In this document: positions 1-6,321 of the stretch, piece by piece | Position numbering within the stretch: the first letter of the stretch is position 1 | Layout of the letters: the number at the start of each line of letters is the position of its first letter | Origin: an uncultured Eubacteriales bacterium | Lineage (GTDB): Bacteria > Bacillota_A > Clostridia > Christensenellales > Aristaeellaceae | Assembly: GCA_902775835.1 (NCBI GenBank) | Contig: CACYNZ010000058.1 | Coordinates: 1-14,276 of the forward strand | Reading direction: 5' to 3' | Length of the DNA: 14,276 nt | Notes under the pieces: generated by a model | What the model was told of the DNA's origin: nothing | The model's database searches: none | What the model saw: the letters and a program-made list of their open reading frames with translations, nothing else | Made by a program: the position numbers and the translations under genes

Positions 1-1
1 G

Positions 2-664
2 GAAACATCCGTGAAGGACCTTGAAAAGCTGTGCCTGGCACATGATGCTCTGATCGGAAAGCCGCTGGAGGGGTCAAGCGGACAGGGGATTATCAAGTAC
101 AGTTCCGCAGACTGGGCTGAAGGGGCAGATGCGTTTCTCAGGCGTCTGCTTAAGGAAGACATCGGCATTCTCGAAGAGGTTGTGGTTCAGCATCCTGATA
201 TGGCTTCTCTCTGCCCGACTTCGGTGAATACCTGCCGGATCGCGACGCTTCTGGGTGACAAGGCGCAGGGGATTGTCTATGCCTTTGTCCGGATCGGAAA
301 CGGAAAAGTAATGGATAACGTGGACTGTGGCGGCATGGCAGCAAGGATTGATCTTGACAGCGGCATGCTGCTGACTGTTGGCGCTGACAAGGCCGGAAAC
401 ACGTATGAAAAGCATCCGATGACGGGAACGTCCATCATTGGTTTTCGGATTCCTTACTGGGAGGAAGCAAAGCAGATGTGCCTCGAAGCGGCCCAGAAGG
501 TTCCGCAGCTTCGTTTTGTGGCGTGGGATGTGGCCATCACGGAAAATGGTCCCACATTTATCGAAGGGAATTCGTTCCCCAGCCACGCTGTGCCTCAGTT
601 TGCAGCTCATTATCCGGATGGAATCGGGATTCTTCCCGAATTCAGGAAGTTTATTGAGGTATAA
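2..664 (+). CDS. Sugar-transfer-type ATP-grasp protein, 3' part (5' end outside window)
   Basis: The frame is open to the window edge (codons for Glu-Thr-Ser precede the GTG at 11), so this is probably the C-terminal part of a longer protein and not a gene starting at 11. Numbering from codon 11, visible ATP-grasp features are a glycine/serine-rich nucleotide loop at 21-27 (GSSGQGI), a hinge-type LEEVVVQ at 54-60, and metal/ATP residues D173 (AWD), E185 and N187 (IEGN). The pattern CPTSVNT...NVDCGG...GWD-like...EGN matches the 'sugar-transfer associated ATP-grasp' family, often found near polysaccharide or cell-envelope genes. The substrate cannot be read from the sequence. The stop lies 3 nt before the next gene, so the two are probably co-transcribed. 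Family membership is moderately sure; the role is unknown. Confidence 0.72.
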   Translation, partial: ETSVKDLEKLCLAHDALIGKPLEGSSGQGIIKYSSADWAEGADAFLRRLLKEDIGILEEVVVQHPDMASLCPTSVNTCRIATLLGDKAQGIVYAFVRIGNGKVMDNVDCGGMAARIDLDSGMLLTVGADKAGNTYEKHPMTGTSIIGFRIPYWEEAKQMCLEAAQKVPQLRFVAWDVAITENGPTFIEGNSFPSHAVPQFAAHYPDGIGILPEFRKFIEV

Positions 665-667
665 GCC

Positions 668-1468
668 ATGCTGAAAAGAATCCTTGTGATGCTCATGCTG
701 TGCTTTCTGTTTCCGGGGGCTGCACTCTGTGAAGAGGAACTGTATATCGAGGAATTTGTGATCCTTGATGACAGCGGTGAAGAACGGCCGGATGTCGAAG
801 CGGAAATGCAGGCGAGAAGGGCGGAAAATCCGGCCAGGGAAGATTTTATCGACCGGATTATTCAGCTCGGGAAAGAACTCTATGAAAAATCCGGCGGAAA
901 AGCTCAGCGTGCACATTACTCCGGAGACATCTATGTGTGCAAGAATTTCACAGTATATCTGTTCCGAAAATGCAGGGATGATTTCAGGATGGAAGCATAT
1001 CCGGATACAACGCTTGTGATTCCGGATAATCTGCCCTCTGCGCAGTGCAGACCCTATTCCTATGGCATAGCATGGAAGAGTATTGAAGCTTCTGAGGGCA
1101 ATCCATTCTACGAAGCAGCCAGTTTCAGGTATGACAAGTCCCTGAGCAAGGAAGAGAATATGGAACTGGCGATGAGCTTTATGCGGCAGGTACAGCGAGG
1201 AGACTTTTTTCAGATGTCCGCTGACTATGACTATGGAGTCGGTGCGCATTCTGCTATCATGATTGCTGATTATGATGCGGAAATCGACAGTGTGCACTGG
1301 ATGGATTCAAACATGCGCGGAAAAAAAGTGGACGGGATCCGGTACGGGATTGTCCAGTTTGATGAAGTCCGGAGCGTGGAATGGTGGGCTTCCTGTTTCT
1401 GTAAAAAAGGACGCGGAGCAACGCTTTATCGGCTGCGTGATGACATCATGTATGCAGGAACGCCTTGA
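668..1468 (+). CDS. Secreted protein, possible papain-like/NlpC-P60-like amidase or peptidase
   Basis: A 266-aa product. GAGGT at 656-660 sits 7 nt before the ATG. The N-terminus (MLKRI, then a hydrophobic run to about residue 20, with FPGAALC) looks like a signal peptide. C21 is not in a good lipobox because Leu precedes it, so a lipoprotein is doubtful. A charged linker (about 25-85) leads to a C-terminal domain. C91 (YVCKNF) starts a probable helix, H194 (GVGAHSA) starts a strand, and D213 (WMDSN) follows. This Cys...His...Asp/Asn order and spacing fits the papain/NlpC-P60 fold, so a role in cutting cell-wall peptides or amides outside the membrane is plausible. I cannot name a family. The upstream ATP-grasp gene is only 3 nt away. 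No clear terminator follows the stop. Confidence 0.75.
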   Translation: MLKRILVMLMLCFLFPGAALCEEELYIEEFVILDDSGEERPDVEAEMQARRAENPAREDFIDRIIQLGKELYEKSGGKAQRAHYSGDIYVCKNFTVYLFRKCRDDFRMEAYPDTTLVIPDNLPSAQCRPYSYGIAWKSIEASEGNPFYEAASFRYDKSLSKEENMELAMSFMRQVQRGDFFQMSADYDYGVGAHSAIMIADYDAEIDSVHWMDSNMRGKKVDGIRYGIVQFDEVRSVEWWASCFCKKGRGATLYRLRDDIMYAGTP

Positions 1469-1487
1469 CGGCAGTGGGAGAAAAGGC

Positions 1488-1515
1488 TTGACAGTCCGCA
1501 ATGGATCAGTATAAT
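1488..1515 (+). promoter_or_regulatory. Sigma-A-type promoter for candidate ncRNA
   Basis: TTGACA at 1488-1493 and TATAAT at 1510-1515, both perfect consensus hexamers with a 16-nt spacer. The predicted start is near A1522. No coding frame with a ribosome binding site follows before the terminator at 1724-1749, so the promoter most likely serves an RNA gene. Confidence 0.75.
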
Positions 1516-1521
1516 TCTGTT

Positions 1522-1750
1522 ATGGATGCTTCTGGGGTGTACGGCAGCATTCCGGTTTTCCCCACACTTCACAAAATGGGAATCTTGTCCCAGCTGATGA
1601 TGTCATGCCCCCGTCTTCGGACGCCAGGGGACGGCAGATAAGCAGCGGCGGATACCCAGCCCGTTTATCATAGCGGGTGAAAAAACGGGAGCACCGGCAT
1701 TCTGGGGCATTCTTTCAGAAAGCGGGAATCGAAAGATTCTCCTTTTTTTG
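1522..1750 (+). ncRNA. Candidate structured non-coding RNA, 6S-like architecture
   Basis: This stretch is bounded by a consensus promoter and an intrinsic terminator and has no credible ORF. By hand folding the ends pair: 1524-1532 with 1704-1712 (9 pairs including G-U), 1536-1540 with 1691-1695, and 1552-1563 with 1675-1688 (interrupted). The middle opens into a bubble. Its left side (1564-1592) holds a small hairpin TGGGA/TCCCA (1577-1581/1588-1592). Its right side (1647-1674) can form CCCG/CGGG (1660-1663/1674-1677). The tip is a stem-loop, GCTG 1593-1596 with CAGC 1643-1646, ending in CGTC-TTCG-GACG at 1612-1623. A closing stem, central bubble and apical hairpin within about 190 nt is the layout of 6S RNA, the RNA polymerase regulator. 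The RNA call is fairly good; the 6S identity is inference from shape and size only. Confidence 0.5.
1724..1749 (+). terminator. Intrinsic terminator of the candidate ncRNA
   Basis: GGGAATC (1724-1730), GAAA tetraloop (1731-1734), GATTCTC (1735-1741, one G-U pair), then C and seven T (1743-1749). It ends only about 20 nt before the -35 box of metG and insulates the two transcription units. Confidence 0.75.
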
Positions 1751-1769
1751 TAAGAACAGGGCTTTGTTC

Positions 1770-1799
1770 TTGACAAGAAAAACCGTACATCGATATAAT
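1770..1799 (+). promoter_or_regulatory. metG-tatD promoter
   Basis: TTGACA (1770-1775) and TATAAT (1794-1799) with an 18-nt spacer; start expected near 1806, just before T-box stem I. The -35 box lies inside a perfect 6-1-6 inverted repeat, TTCTTG-A-CAAGAA (1767-1779). Confidence 0.8.
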
Positions 1800-1805
1800 C
1801 AAACT

Positions 1806-2010
1806 CGCGTTGATGGAGAGAGTACCATTTCCGAGCGCAAAGAGAACTGCGGTTGGTGAAATGCAGTCGTACAGGGAATGGGAACATGGCTTCGGAGCTC
1901 TGCAGGTGAAGCTTTTAGCCTGCGGCGGGTCGCACCGTTATCTGTAAGATGAGTTAGTTTAAGGGTGGCACCGCGGAGAATCCGCCCCTTTACAGGGGCG
2001 TTTTTCTTTT
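1806..2010 (+). promoter_or_regulatory. T-box riboswitch leader, methionine-specific (AUG specifier)
   Basis: Stem I: AGTA motif at 1821-1824, then CCATTTCC (1825-1832) pairs with GGGAATGG (1874-1881). GAA-C follows, then specifier ATG at 1886-1888, the same GAA-N-codon spacing as in the well-known glyQS leader. The distal hairpin ACTGC/GCAGT is at 1846-1850/1863-1867. A hairpin at about 1902-1923 (GCAG/CTGC) may be stem III. The T-box core AGGGTGGCACCGCG is at 1962-1975. The antiterminator forms from AAGGG 1961-1965 with CCCTT 1986-1990 and GCGG 1973-1976 with CCGC 1982-1985, leaving bulge TGGCACC (1966-1972). This competes with the terminator at 1983-2010. Uncharged tRNA-Met should favour read-through into metG. 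The bulge base C1969 would pair with a G discriminator base; see findings. Confidence 0.93.
1983..2010 (+). terminator. T-box regulated terminator
   Basis: CGCCCCT (1983-1989), loop TTAC, AGGGGCG (1994-2000), then TTTTTCTTTT. It shares 1983-1990 with the antiterminator, so the two folds exclude each other. Confidence 0.92.
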
Positions 2011-2040
2011 GGAAATGCAACACGGGAGGAATGAGAGGCA

Positions 2041-4017
2041 ATGGGCAGCAAAGGAACATTTTATATTACTACACCGATTTATTATCCGAGCGATAACCTG
2101 CATATCGGGCACGCGTATTGTTCGACCGCTGCGGATTCCATGGCACGATTCAAGAAAATGACCGGCTATGATACGTACTTTCTGACGGGCACGGATGAAC
2201 ACGGTCAGAAGATTGAGCGGAAAGCCAAGGAAAAAGGCGTAACCCCTCAGGAATATGTTGATCATATTGTGGCCGGGATCAAGGATCTCTGGAAGCTCAT
2301 GGATATTGACTATGACGATTTTATCCGTACCACGGATGAACGGCATGTGCAGACGGTTCAGAAAGTTTTCCGTCAGCTGTATGAACAGGGCGATATCTAT
2401 AAGAGCGAATACGAGGGCTGGTATTGCACTCCCTGTGAGTCATTCTGGACAGAGCTGCAGCTGAAGGACGGCAAGTGTCCCGACTGCGGCAGACCCGTGG
2501 AAAAGGCTAAGGAAGAAAGCTACTTTTTCCGCATGAGCAAATATCAGGACTGGATGATTGATTATATCCGCGAGCATCCGGAGTTTATCCAGCCCCAGAG
2601 CCGGGCAAATGAAATGATCAAGAATTTCCTTGAGCCGGGACTTGAGGACCTGTGCGTGTCCAGAACGTCTATCCGCTGGGGAATTCCCGTGGATTTTGAT
2701 CCCAAGCATACCGTGTATGTGTGGGTGGACGCCCTGACAAACTATATCTCTGCTCTGGGATATGGGACGGATCATGATGAACTGTACAAAAAGTACTGGC
2801 CTGCGAATGTTCATCTTGTTGGCAAGGAAATTGTGCGTTTTCACTCCATTATCTGGCCTATTATGCTCCATGCCATCGGTGCACCGCTGCCGAAGCAGAT
2901 CTTTGGCCATGGATGGCTGGTGATTGACGGCAAGAAAATGGGGAAATCTGTGGGCAATGTGGTGGATCCGGTTATTCTGTGCAACCGGTATTCCTCTGAT
3001 GCGGTCAGATATTTCCTCATGAGGGAAATGCCGTTCGGTTCTGACGGTGAATTCACGCTCAAGTCCATGCTGACCAGAATCAATGCGGATCTTGCAAACG
3101 ATCTGGGGAATCTTGTGAGCCGGACCGTTGCCATGGTGGAAAAATACTTTGATGGCTGCATACCGGAAGCCGCTGAGACAAACGAAGTAGATCAGGAACT
3201 CTGGCAGCTGGCACTGTCAACGGCCGGAGAAGTGGAAAAAGAAGTCAATGCGTTCCAGTTTTCTTCCGCACTGTCAGAAATCTGGAAGCTGGTCGGCGAA
3301 TGCAATCGGTATATTGATGTAACAGCCCCGTGGATTCTCGCAAAATCCGAAAATGACAGACCGAGACTTGCCACGGTTCTGTATACGCTTTCTGAGTGTG
3401 TCAGAAGGATTGCTGTCATGATCAGCTTTGTCATGCCGAGAACCCCGGAAAGGATTTTTGCCCAGCTGGGCGTTGATGATCCGGAACTCAAAACCTGGGA
3501 TTCCCTGTGTGATGGGGAATTCAGGCATCTGAAATGCGGTACCAGGGTTGCCAAGGGCGAAGCTCTTTTCCCGAGGCTGGATATTCAGAAAGAACTGGAG
3601 CGTGACCAGCCTGCGGAAACACCCCAGAAACCTGAAAAGAAGAATGACAAGCACAGCAGTGCACATGCTGCCCCTGAATTCCCTGCTGAGATTGGTATTG
3701 AAGATTTTGGAAAAGTCAAACTGCAGGTGGCACGGGTTATCAGCTGTGAAAAGGTTGAAAAGTCGAAAAAGCTGCTGAAGCTGCGTCTTTCCCTGGGAAA
3801 AGACGGTGAGCGTCAGGTGGTGAGCGGTATTGCCGCATGGTACTCTCCGGAAGAAATGATCGGCAAACAGGTGGTCCTGGTGGCGAATCTGAAGCCTGCC
3901 AAGCTTGCGGGTATTGAAAGTCAGGGTATGATCCTGTGTGCTGCATCAGATGATGACAGCAGCCTGAAGCTTCTGAGCGTTGAGCCGGGCATGGAAGATG
4001 GAGCAGTCATCGGATGA
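2041..4017 (+). CDS. metG: Methionyl-tRNA synthetase with C-terminal tRNA-binding domain
   Basis: A cytosolic class I synthetase that charges tRNA-Met with methionine. The 658 residues contain, in order: HIGH at 21-24 in the Rossmann fold; a zinc-knuckle insertion with C129, C132, C146 and C149 (CxxC...CxxC); the second ATP signature at 299-303 as KMGKS, where the usual form is KMSKS; a helical anticodon-binding domain (about 340-515); a charged linker rich in Lys/Glu/His (about 520-545); and a Trbp111/EMAP-II-like OB-fold domain (about 547-658), which in related enzymes gives dimerisation and tRNA binding. GGGAGGA at 2024-2030 lies 10 nt before the ATG. Expression is controlled by the T-box leader just upstream. 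The stop overlaps the tatD start as ATGA. Confidence 0.98.
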   Translation: MGSKGTFYITTPIYYPSDNLHIGHAYCSTAADSMARFKKMTGYDTYFLTGTDEHGQKIERKAKEKGVTPQEYVDHIVAGIKDLWKLMDIDYDDFIRTTDERHVQTVQKVFRQLYEQGDIYKSEYEGWYCTPCESFWTELQLKDGKCPDCGRPVEKAKEESYFFRMSKYQDWMIDYIREHPEFIQPQSRANEMIKNFLEPGLEDLCVSRTSIRWGIPVDFDPKHTVYVWVDALTNYISALGYGTDHDELYKKYWPANVHLVGKEIVRFHSIIWPIMLHAIGAPLPKQIFGHGWLVIDGKKMGKSVGNVVDPVILCNRYSSDAVRYFLMREMPFGSDGEFTLKSMLTRINADLANDLGNLVSRTVAMVEKYFDGCIPEAAETNEVDQELWQLALSTAGEVEKEVNAFQFSSALSEIWKLVGECNRYIDVTAPWILAKSENDRPRLATVLYTLSECVRRIAVMISFVMPRTPERIFAQLGVDDPELKTWDSLCDGEFRHLKCGTRVAKGEALFPRLDIQKELERDQPAETPQKPEKKNDKHSSAHAAPEFPAEIGIEDFGKVKLQVARVISCEKVEKSKKLLKLRLSLGKDGERQVVSGIAAWYSPEEMIGKQVVLVANLKPAKLAGIESQGMILCAASDDDSSLKLLSVEPGMEDGAVIG

Positions 4018-4790
4018 TTCGACTGTTCGATACGCATTGTCACCTGGACGAAGCATGCTTTGAAAATGATTTGCCAGCTGTTTTTGCGGATATGGAGGCA
4101 AACGGGATTGCTGCATATGCCGTAATGGGTACCAATCTTGAAAGCAGCCGCAGGGGACTGGCGTTTGCTGACACACATGAAGGCGCATACGCCGCTGTGG
4201 GTTTTCATCCGGAAGAGGCGGATACATTTCAGGACAGGGACATATCCAGTCTCGCTGAGCTGCTTGAGCATCCCAGAGTGGTTGCAGTCGGAGAAATCGG
4301 CTTGGATTACCATTGGCCGGACGGCTGTGATCGGGAACAGCAGAAGCGCGTTCTTGATGCGCAGCTCGATCTGGCCTGGGAGCACAGCAAGCCGGCATGC
4401 TTTCATGTGCGTGATGCGCATGGCGATATGCTTGAGCTTCTCCGCAACCGGAATAAGCGGCTGCCCCGAGGTGTAATGCACTGCTACAGCGGAAGCTGGG
4501 AGAGTGCCAGAAGCTATCTTGACCTCGGGATGTATCTGGCTTTTGGAGGAACGGTGACATTCCGCAATGCGAGAAAAGCACAGGAAGTGGCGATGAAGGT
4601 ACCGCTGGATCGGCTGCTTCTCGAAACAGACAGCCCCTATCTTTCGCCGGAGCCCTTCAGAGGAAGCAGAAACGATCCGTCACGTGTGCGCCTCGTGGCT
4701 GAAAAAGTGGCAGAGCTTCGCGGCATGCCCGTGGAAGAACTGGCTGAAATCACCTACCGGAATGCCAGAGTGTTTTTTGGGATCTCATGA
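4014..4790 (+). CDS. tatD: TatD family metal-dependent deoxyribonuclease
   Basis: A 258-aa TIM-barrel hydrolase of the TatD/YcfH/YabD type; family members act as 3'-5' DNA exonucleases on damaged or degraded DNA in the cytoplasm. Metal ligands are visible: H8 and H10 (DTHCHLD), E94 (VGEIGLDYH), H131 (FHVRD), H156 (HCYSG) and D206 in the hallmark ETDSPYLSP, followed by FRGSRNDP. Length is normal for the family. The start overlaps the metG stop (ATGA at 4014-4017), indicating coupled translation. metG-tatD is a common Firmicutes pair, often followed by rnmV and ksgA. Here a strong terminator follows at once, so those genes are elsewhere. Confidence 0.95.
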   Translation: MIRLFDTHCHLDEACFENDLPAVFADMEANGIAAYAVMGTNLESSRRGLAFADTHEGAYAAVGFHPEEADTFQDRDISSLAELLEHPRVVAVGEIGLDYHWPDGCDREQQKRVLDAQLDLAWEHSKPACFHVRDAHGDMLELLRNRNKRLPRGVMHCYSGSWESARSYLDLGMYLAFGGTVTFRNARKAQEVAMKVPLDRLLLETDSPYLSPEPFRGSRNDPSRVRLVAEKVAELRGMPVEELAEITYRNARVFFGIS

Positions 4791-4795
4791 GAACT

Positions 4796-4827
4796 GGGCG
4801 TCAGTCTATTGCTGACGCCCGTTTTGT
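4796..4827 (+). terminator. Intrinsic terminator of metG-tatD
   Basis: Nine-pair perfect stem GGGCGTCAG (4796-4804) / CTGACGCCC (4812-4820), loop TCTATTG, then GTTTTGT. It begins 5 nt after the tatD stop. Confidence 0.92.
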
Positions 4828-4865
4828 GTAATGTGCAGACAGGGAATGGCGGCATTGGATGAATC

Positions 4866-4894
4866 TTGAAGTTCATATATTGAAATGATATAAT
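4866..4894 (+). promoter_or_regulatory. Promoter with extended -10 for the fruK-to-tlyA operon
   Basis: TTGAAG (4866-4871), 17-nt spacer, TATAAT (4889-4894) preceded by TG at 4886-4887 (extended -10). Start expected near 4901. TGAA/TTCA half-sites surround the -35 box: TGAA at 4860, 4867 and 4881, and TTCA at 4872. The perfect 9-nt palindrome TGAAGTTCA lies at 4867-4875. Confidence 0.8.
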
Positions 4895-4921
4895 TTGGCA
4901 GTATCTTTGGGGGTGGCTGGC

Positions 4922-5845
4922 TTGATTACAGTGCTTTGCCTGAATCCTTCTTTTGACAGAACCGTTGAAGTAAGTGAGCTGGAACCGGGACAGACAAACC
5001 GTATTCTCAGTTCCATGACACAGGCGGGCGGCAAAGGTCTCAATGTCGCAACATGCCTGAGAAATCTGGGACTGGAAAGCGTATGCCTCGGATGTGCAGG
5101 TACGGATAATTATGAACAGTTCAGCAAGCTGCTTGGTACAAGGAATGCGTGGGTTGACTTTGAAAGGATTCCAGGTTCCATAAGACTGAACACAAAAGTG
5201 GTAAGTCTTAAGGGAAATCATCATGTTACAGAGCTGAATGAGCCCGGACCTTCCATATCCAAAGATGACCTGCGTTTTTTGCAGGAACGATTTCGCGAGT
5301 CCTGCAAGAAATCCCGCATGGCTGTTATTACCGGCTCACTTCCCCCGCAATGTCCTGAGGGCACGTATGCTGCATTCATGAAGGATGTTTCCGTTCCCTG
5401 GGTTCTGGATGTCGGCGGCCGGGAACTTATGCTGGGCCTTTCTGCTCATCCGTTTCTTGTAAAGCCCAATCTGGATGAGCTGGAGAAGGCTGTGGGCAGG
5501 AGGCTGTCAGGAAGCAGGGATATTGTCGATGCCGCCAAGTATTTATGTGAGCGCGGGGCTTCATATGCCGTTGTGTCGATGGGTGGCGATGGCGCCGTTA
5601 TTACCAATGGAAAGGATGCCCTGTTCTCTCCGGCCCTGCAGGTGAAAGTTGAATCTACGGTCGGAGCAGGGGATGCCATGGTGTCCGGCCTGATCGCCGG
5701 TTATCTGAAGGATCAGGCACTGGATACCATGCTGCGCTACGGAACAGCTGCAGCCGCTGCCAGCGTGATGAGCCGGGGTACCGGACTGTTTGATAACGAG
5801 TCATTTGCCATTCTTCTGGAAAGGGCGGAAACCCGTAGGATATAG
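4922..5845 (+). CDS. fruK: 1-phosphofructokinase-type PfkB family sugar kinase
   Basis: I place the start at TTG 4922, giving 307 aa. GGGGGTGG at 4909-4916 is a good ribosome binding site, and the next residues (MITVLCLNPSFD) match the usual N-terminus of 1-phosphofructokinases. The in-frame TTG at 4895 lies upstream of the predicted transcription start, so it is unlikely. Motifs: GGKGLN (36-41), ITGSLP (136-141), VKPNLDEL (180-187), and the PfkB signature STVGAGDAM with catalytic D251. The STVGAGD form favours fructose-1-phosphate over tagatose-6-phosphate, but these subfamilies are hard to separate by eye. It would make fructose-1,6-bisphosphate in the cytoplasm using ATP. No fruR or fruA PTS gene is adjacent, which is unusual for fruK. 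It is first in the operon, 2 nt from the GNAT gene. Confidence 0.85.
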   Translation: MITVLCLNPSFDRTVEVSELEPGQTNRILSSMTQAGGKGLNVATCLRNLGLESVCLGCAGTDNYEQFSKLLGTRNAWVDFERIPGSIRLNTKVVSLKGNHHVTELNEPGPSISKDDLRFLQERFRESCKKSRMAVITGSLPPQCPEGTYAAFMKDVSVPWVLDVGGRELMLGLSAHPFLVKPNLDELEKAVGRRLSGSRDIVDAAKYLCERGASYAVVSMGGDGAVITNGKDALFSPALQVKVESTVGAGDAMVSGLIAGYLKDQALDTMLRYGTAAAAASVMSRGTGLFDNESFAILLERAETRRI

Positions 5846-5847
5846 CC

Positions 5848-6321
5848 ATGTTGTTTCGTAGAAGAATTCAAGGACTGCTGACAGACAGCATAATTGATTT
5901 GGTGCCTGTCTATCTGGGTGAAGTAGATAAGGAATACGGCTTTGGAGAAGTGAAGGAATGGAAGATCACTCTTCATGGCAGACTTCGGGAAATAGGACGC
6001 ATTTCACTGCGTATGGGCGAAGGACCTGGTATCTATTATTTTGGACATATAGGATATCATATTGATCCGCCATGGCGTGGCCACAGATATGCACGGCGGG
6101 CATGCGAACTGCTGCGGACGGAACTGAACCGGTCCGGGAAGAGCAGCGTTGTCATTACAACGGATGTAGACAATATCGCAAGCCAGAAAACCTGTCTTGG
6201 AATTGGGGCCGTATTGGAGAGGATTGTGGATGTTCCTGTGGTTTACCAGAAGCGATGGTCGCTGAGCGCCCGGAAATGCAGATATGTCTGGAAACTGGGG
6301 AAGGAGTACGGTCAGATATGA
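5848..6321 (+). CDS. GNAT family N-acetyltransferase
   Basis: 157 aa. The acetyl-CoA motif A region is seen at 69-82 (GYHIDPPWRGHRYA), where RGHRYA is the pyrophosphate-binding R/Q-x-x-G-x-A type loop. A motif B-like DVDNIASQKTCLGIGA follows at 106-121, the typical N-x-A-S...G-A of GNAT enzymes. The preceding beta-strand signature (GRISLRMG, YYFGHIGYHI) also fits. The acceptor could be a small amine, an amino acid or a protein N-terminus; nothing here decides. The start lies 2 nt after the fruK stop, with only a weak GGA upstream, suggesting translational coupling. The stop overlaps the next start as ATGA. The C-terminus (about 125-157) is basic. Confidence 0.85.
   Translation: MLFRRRIQGLLTDSIIDLVPVYLGEVDKEYGFGEVKEWKITLHGRLREIGRISLRMGEGPGIYYFGHIGYHIDPPWRGHRYARRACELLRTELNRSGKSSVVITTDVDNIASQKTCLGIGAVLERIVDVPVVYQKRWSLSARKCRYVWKLGKEYGQI

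Noticed and set aside
74..1297. Long antisense open frame (407 codons) opposite the ATP-grasp and secreted-protein genes
   Set aside because: It runs through two well-supported + strand genes, has no recognisable domain, and is Cys/His/Arg-rich in the way of antisense shadows.
1522..1750. tmRNA, SRP RNA or RNase P RNA as identity of the upstream RNA
   Set aside because: I looked for the tmRNA ends and tag frame, the SRP GGAAG-type domain IV loop and the RNase P conserved blocks and found none; the length is also wrong for tmRNA and RNase P.
1677..1859. 60-codon open frame between the ncRNA and the T-box
   Set aside because: It spans a terminator, a promoter and part of stem I, and lacks a ribosome binding site.
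4895..4921. Upstream TTG start for fruK
   Set aside because: The codon lies between the -10 box and the predicted transcription start, so it would not be in the mRNA; TTG 4922 has a good ribosome binding site and matches the family N-terminus.
6072..6317. Upstream extension of the alpha/beta hydrolase frame
   Set aside because: It lies inside the GNAT gene, including its motif region, and the hydrolase fold begins only after ATG 6318, which has its own ribosome binding site.
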